From positions 1 through 37,673 of the forward strand of contig CAVWXT010000013.1 in NCBI GenBank assembly GCA_963759115.1: DNA of 37,673 nucleotides, read 5' to 3'. The stretch comes from CAVWXT01 sp963759115. GTDB lineage: Bacteria; Planctomycetota; Planctomycetia; Pirellulales; Thermoguttaceae. The first letter of the stretch is position 1. Each line of letters opens with the position of its first letter. Below, piece after piece: positions 36,217 through 37,673 of this stretch. A program made the position numbers and the translations under genes. The notes beneath the pieces are model-generated. The model did no database searches, had not been told where the DNA came from, and saw only the letters and a program-made list of their open reading frames with translations.

Positions 36217-37673
36217 GTGCCGCCATTCCCGGTGAGCGTTCTGCCCGAGGTGCTCGCCGACTTCGTCGCGGCCGAGGCGGAGGCTACGCAGACGCCGCCG
36301 GATCTGGCCGCCATGCTGTGCTTGGCGGTCTGCGCCGCGGCGGTGGCCAAGAAGGTGGAGGTCCAGGTCCGCGACCAGTGGCTGGAGCCGGTGAATCTCT
36401 TCACCGTGACGGTCCTGGAGCCCGGCAATCGGAAGTCGGCCGTCTTCTCGCACACGACCGCTCCGCTGCGTGAATTCGAGGCCCAGTTGATCGAACAGGA
36501 GCGGCCGGAAATCGCCCGGCAGCTTGCCCGGCGCCGTCAACGCGAGCGACTGATGAGGGTCCTCGAAGAGAGGGCGGCCAAGAAGGGCGACGCCGAGGCG
36601 GGCCAGGAGGCCGAACAGATCGCCGTCGAATTGGACAGCACGCCGGAACCGGCGCTGCCCCGGCTGATCGTCGACGACGCCACCAGCGAGAAGCTCGGGG
36701 CGATGCTCGCCGAGCAGGGCGGCCGAATCGCGAGCATGTCGCCCGAGGGTGGGGTCTTCGACCTGATGGCCGGTCTCTACAGCAAGAGCGGGATGCCCCA
36801 ATTCGGCGTCTACTTGATGGGCCACGCCGGCGATGACCTCCGCGTGGACCGGATCAGCCGCAAGGGCGAACACGTCAAGCGGCCGGCGCTTACCATGGGA
36901 CTGGCCATCCAGCCGACGGTGCTGGAGGGGCTGCTGGAAAACAGCGCGTTTCGTGGCCGCGGGCTCCTGGCGAGGTTTCTCTATTCGCTGCCCGAGAGCC
37001 GCATCGGCAGTCGCAAGATCGAGCCGGCTCCGGTGCCGGAGGCCGTCAGCCAGGCTTACCATGATGTTGTCTGGCGACTCTGCGAATTGCCCTGGGAGTG
37101 GAACCAGCCGCAGTACCTCTGCCTCGCCGATGACGCCTGGCTGCTGCTCCGGCAGTTCATGCAGGAGCTGGAGCCGGAGTTGGGAGTGGGGGGTGAGTTG
37201 GACTGCGCCCAGGATTGGGGGAGCAAGTTGGCCGGGGCCGTGGCGCGGATCGCGGGCGTACTCCATTGCGTCATCCACGCCGATGGCGAGCCCTGGCTGC
37301 AACCAGTGGCGGCCGGCACGATGCACTCCGCCATCGAGATCGGCAACTACGCCGTCGTCCACGCCTTGGCGGCGTTCGAGGCCATGCGGGCGGACAAAGG
37401 GCCTGAGCGACGCCCAGTACCTGCTGCAGTGGATCCAACGGCACGGCAAGACGGAGTTTGCCAAGTTGGAGGCCCAGCAACACGGCAAGCGGCGGTTCAA
37501 GCAGGCCAACGACATCGATGCCCCGCTGGGCGTGCTGGTCCGCCACAACTACATCCGGCTCCGGCCGGCCGCAAAGCGAGGCCCGGGGCGTCCCGCCTCG
37601 CCGGTCTATGAGGTCAACCCAGCGTTCGGCCTCCCGAGAAGGCCAAAAAGCGTCCTGAGAATTCTGATAATCC
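36217..37673 (+). CDS. DUF3987 protein (partial at the right edge, frameshifted)
   Basis: Begins VPPFPVSVLPEVLADFVAAE (GTG start at 36217) and carries DUF3987 features: PPDLAAMLCLAVCAAAVAKK, FTVTVLEPGNRKSAVFSHTT, a charged helical segment, LIVDDATSEKLGAMLAEQGG, RIASMSPEGGVFDLMAGLYS, LTMGLAIQPTVLEGLL and RGLLARFLYSLPESRIG. A shift near 37405 moves it to DAQYLLQWIQRHGKTEFAKL, and another near 37612 gives RPPEKAKKRPENSDN at the window edge, where it is cut. In related elements this domain is often fused to the TOPRIM primase; the frame here is open upstream through LRNGETIEPLGVTN, so fusion is likely. It is thought to act with the primase in element replication (helicase-like); not proven. Confidence 0.82.

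Noticed and set aside
1..37673. CRISPR arrays, tRNA or rRNA genes
   Set aside because: No regularly spaced repeats of suitable length and no recognisable tRNA or rRNA sequence were seen by reading both strands; a dedicated search was not possible.

Overview
The window looks like a GC-rich planctomycete-type bacterial chromosome or metagenomic contig. That is an inference from a CsrA-like protein, two sigma-54 activators, an IS4-type transposase remnant and a TOPRIM primase/DUF3987 module; no rRNA or tRNA is present to confirm it. About 20 genes appear frameshifted while their conserved motifs stay intact in the adjacent frame. Many shifts are single extra or missing C/G bases, so most are more likely sequencing or assembly indels than true pseudogenes. 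Coordinates below join the frames.

Region A (1-22734, all minus strand) reads right to left. A GAF/AAA+ sigma-54 activator (22734-21182) is followed by a candidate sigma-54 (-24/-12) promoter (21035-21018) and then a tightly packed run of 15 genes with mostly overlapping or short junctions: a 45-residue small protein, a STAS protein, a YhiI/RbbA/YhhJ-type export complex, transketolase, ribose-5-phosphate isomerase, transaldolase, phosphoketolase, a histidine phosphatase, a GH13 amylase, a DUF2090 (IolC C-terminal-like) protein, a polyphosphate glucokinase-like ROK kinase, glucose-6-phosphate isomerase, acetate kinase and a second GH13 enzyme running off the left edge. Together the enzymes would take glucan to glucose, glucose-6-P, fructose-6-P and acetyl-P (bifid shunt / non-oxidative glycolysis type chemistry) and then to acetate plus ATP without a redox step.

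Region B (22980-33201) begins with a truncated IS4-type transposase. It then holds a sigma-54/stress cluster: BON protein, cytidylate-kinase-like protein behind a near-consensus sigma-54 promoter, a XylR-type sigma-54 activator, a divergent nitroreductase with its own sigma-54 promoter, CsrA-like protein, two DUF2007 proteins, an ABC1/UbiB-type kinase, a general-stress-like protein behind a further sigma-54 promoter, Hsp20 and a tandem universal stress protein. The gene content recalls anoxia/dormancy regulons (inference).

Region C (33202-37673) is different. It has a slipin C-terminal remnant, a long unknown protein with a C-terminal helix-turn-helix-like segment, a cluster of GTTCCATC repeats, two small DNA-binding proteins, a TOPRIM primase and a DUF3987 protein cut by the right edge. 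This looks like the replication and control end of an integrated mobile element.

The main candidate system is a sigma-54 regulon spanning Regions A and B, in which an entire phosphoketolase fermentation pathway is wired to a ribosome-associated-ATPase-type exporter and to stress proteins.
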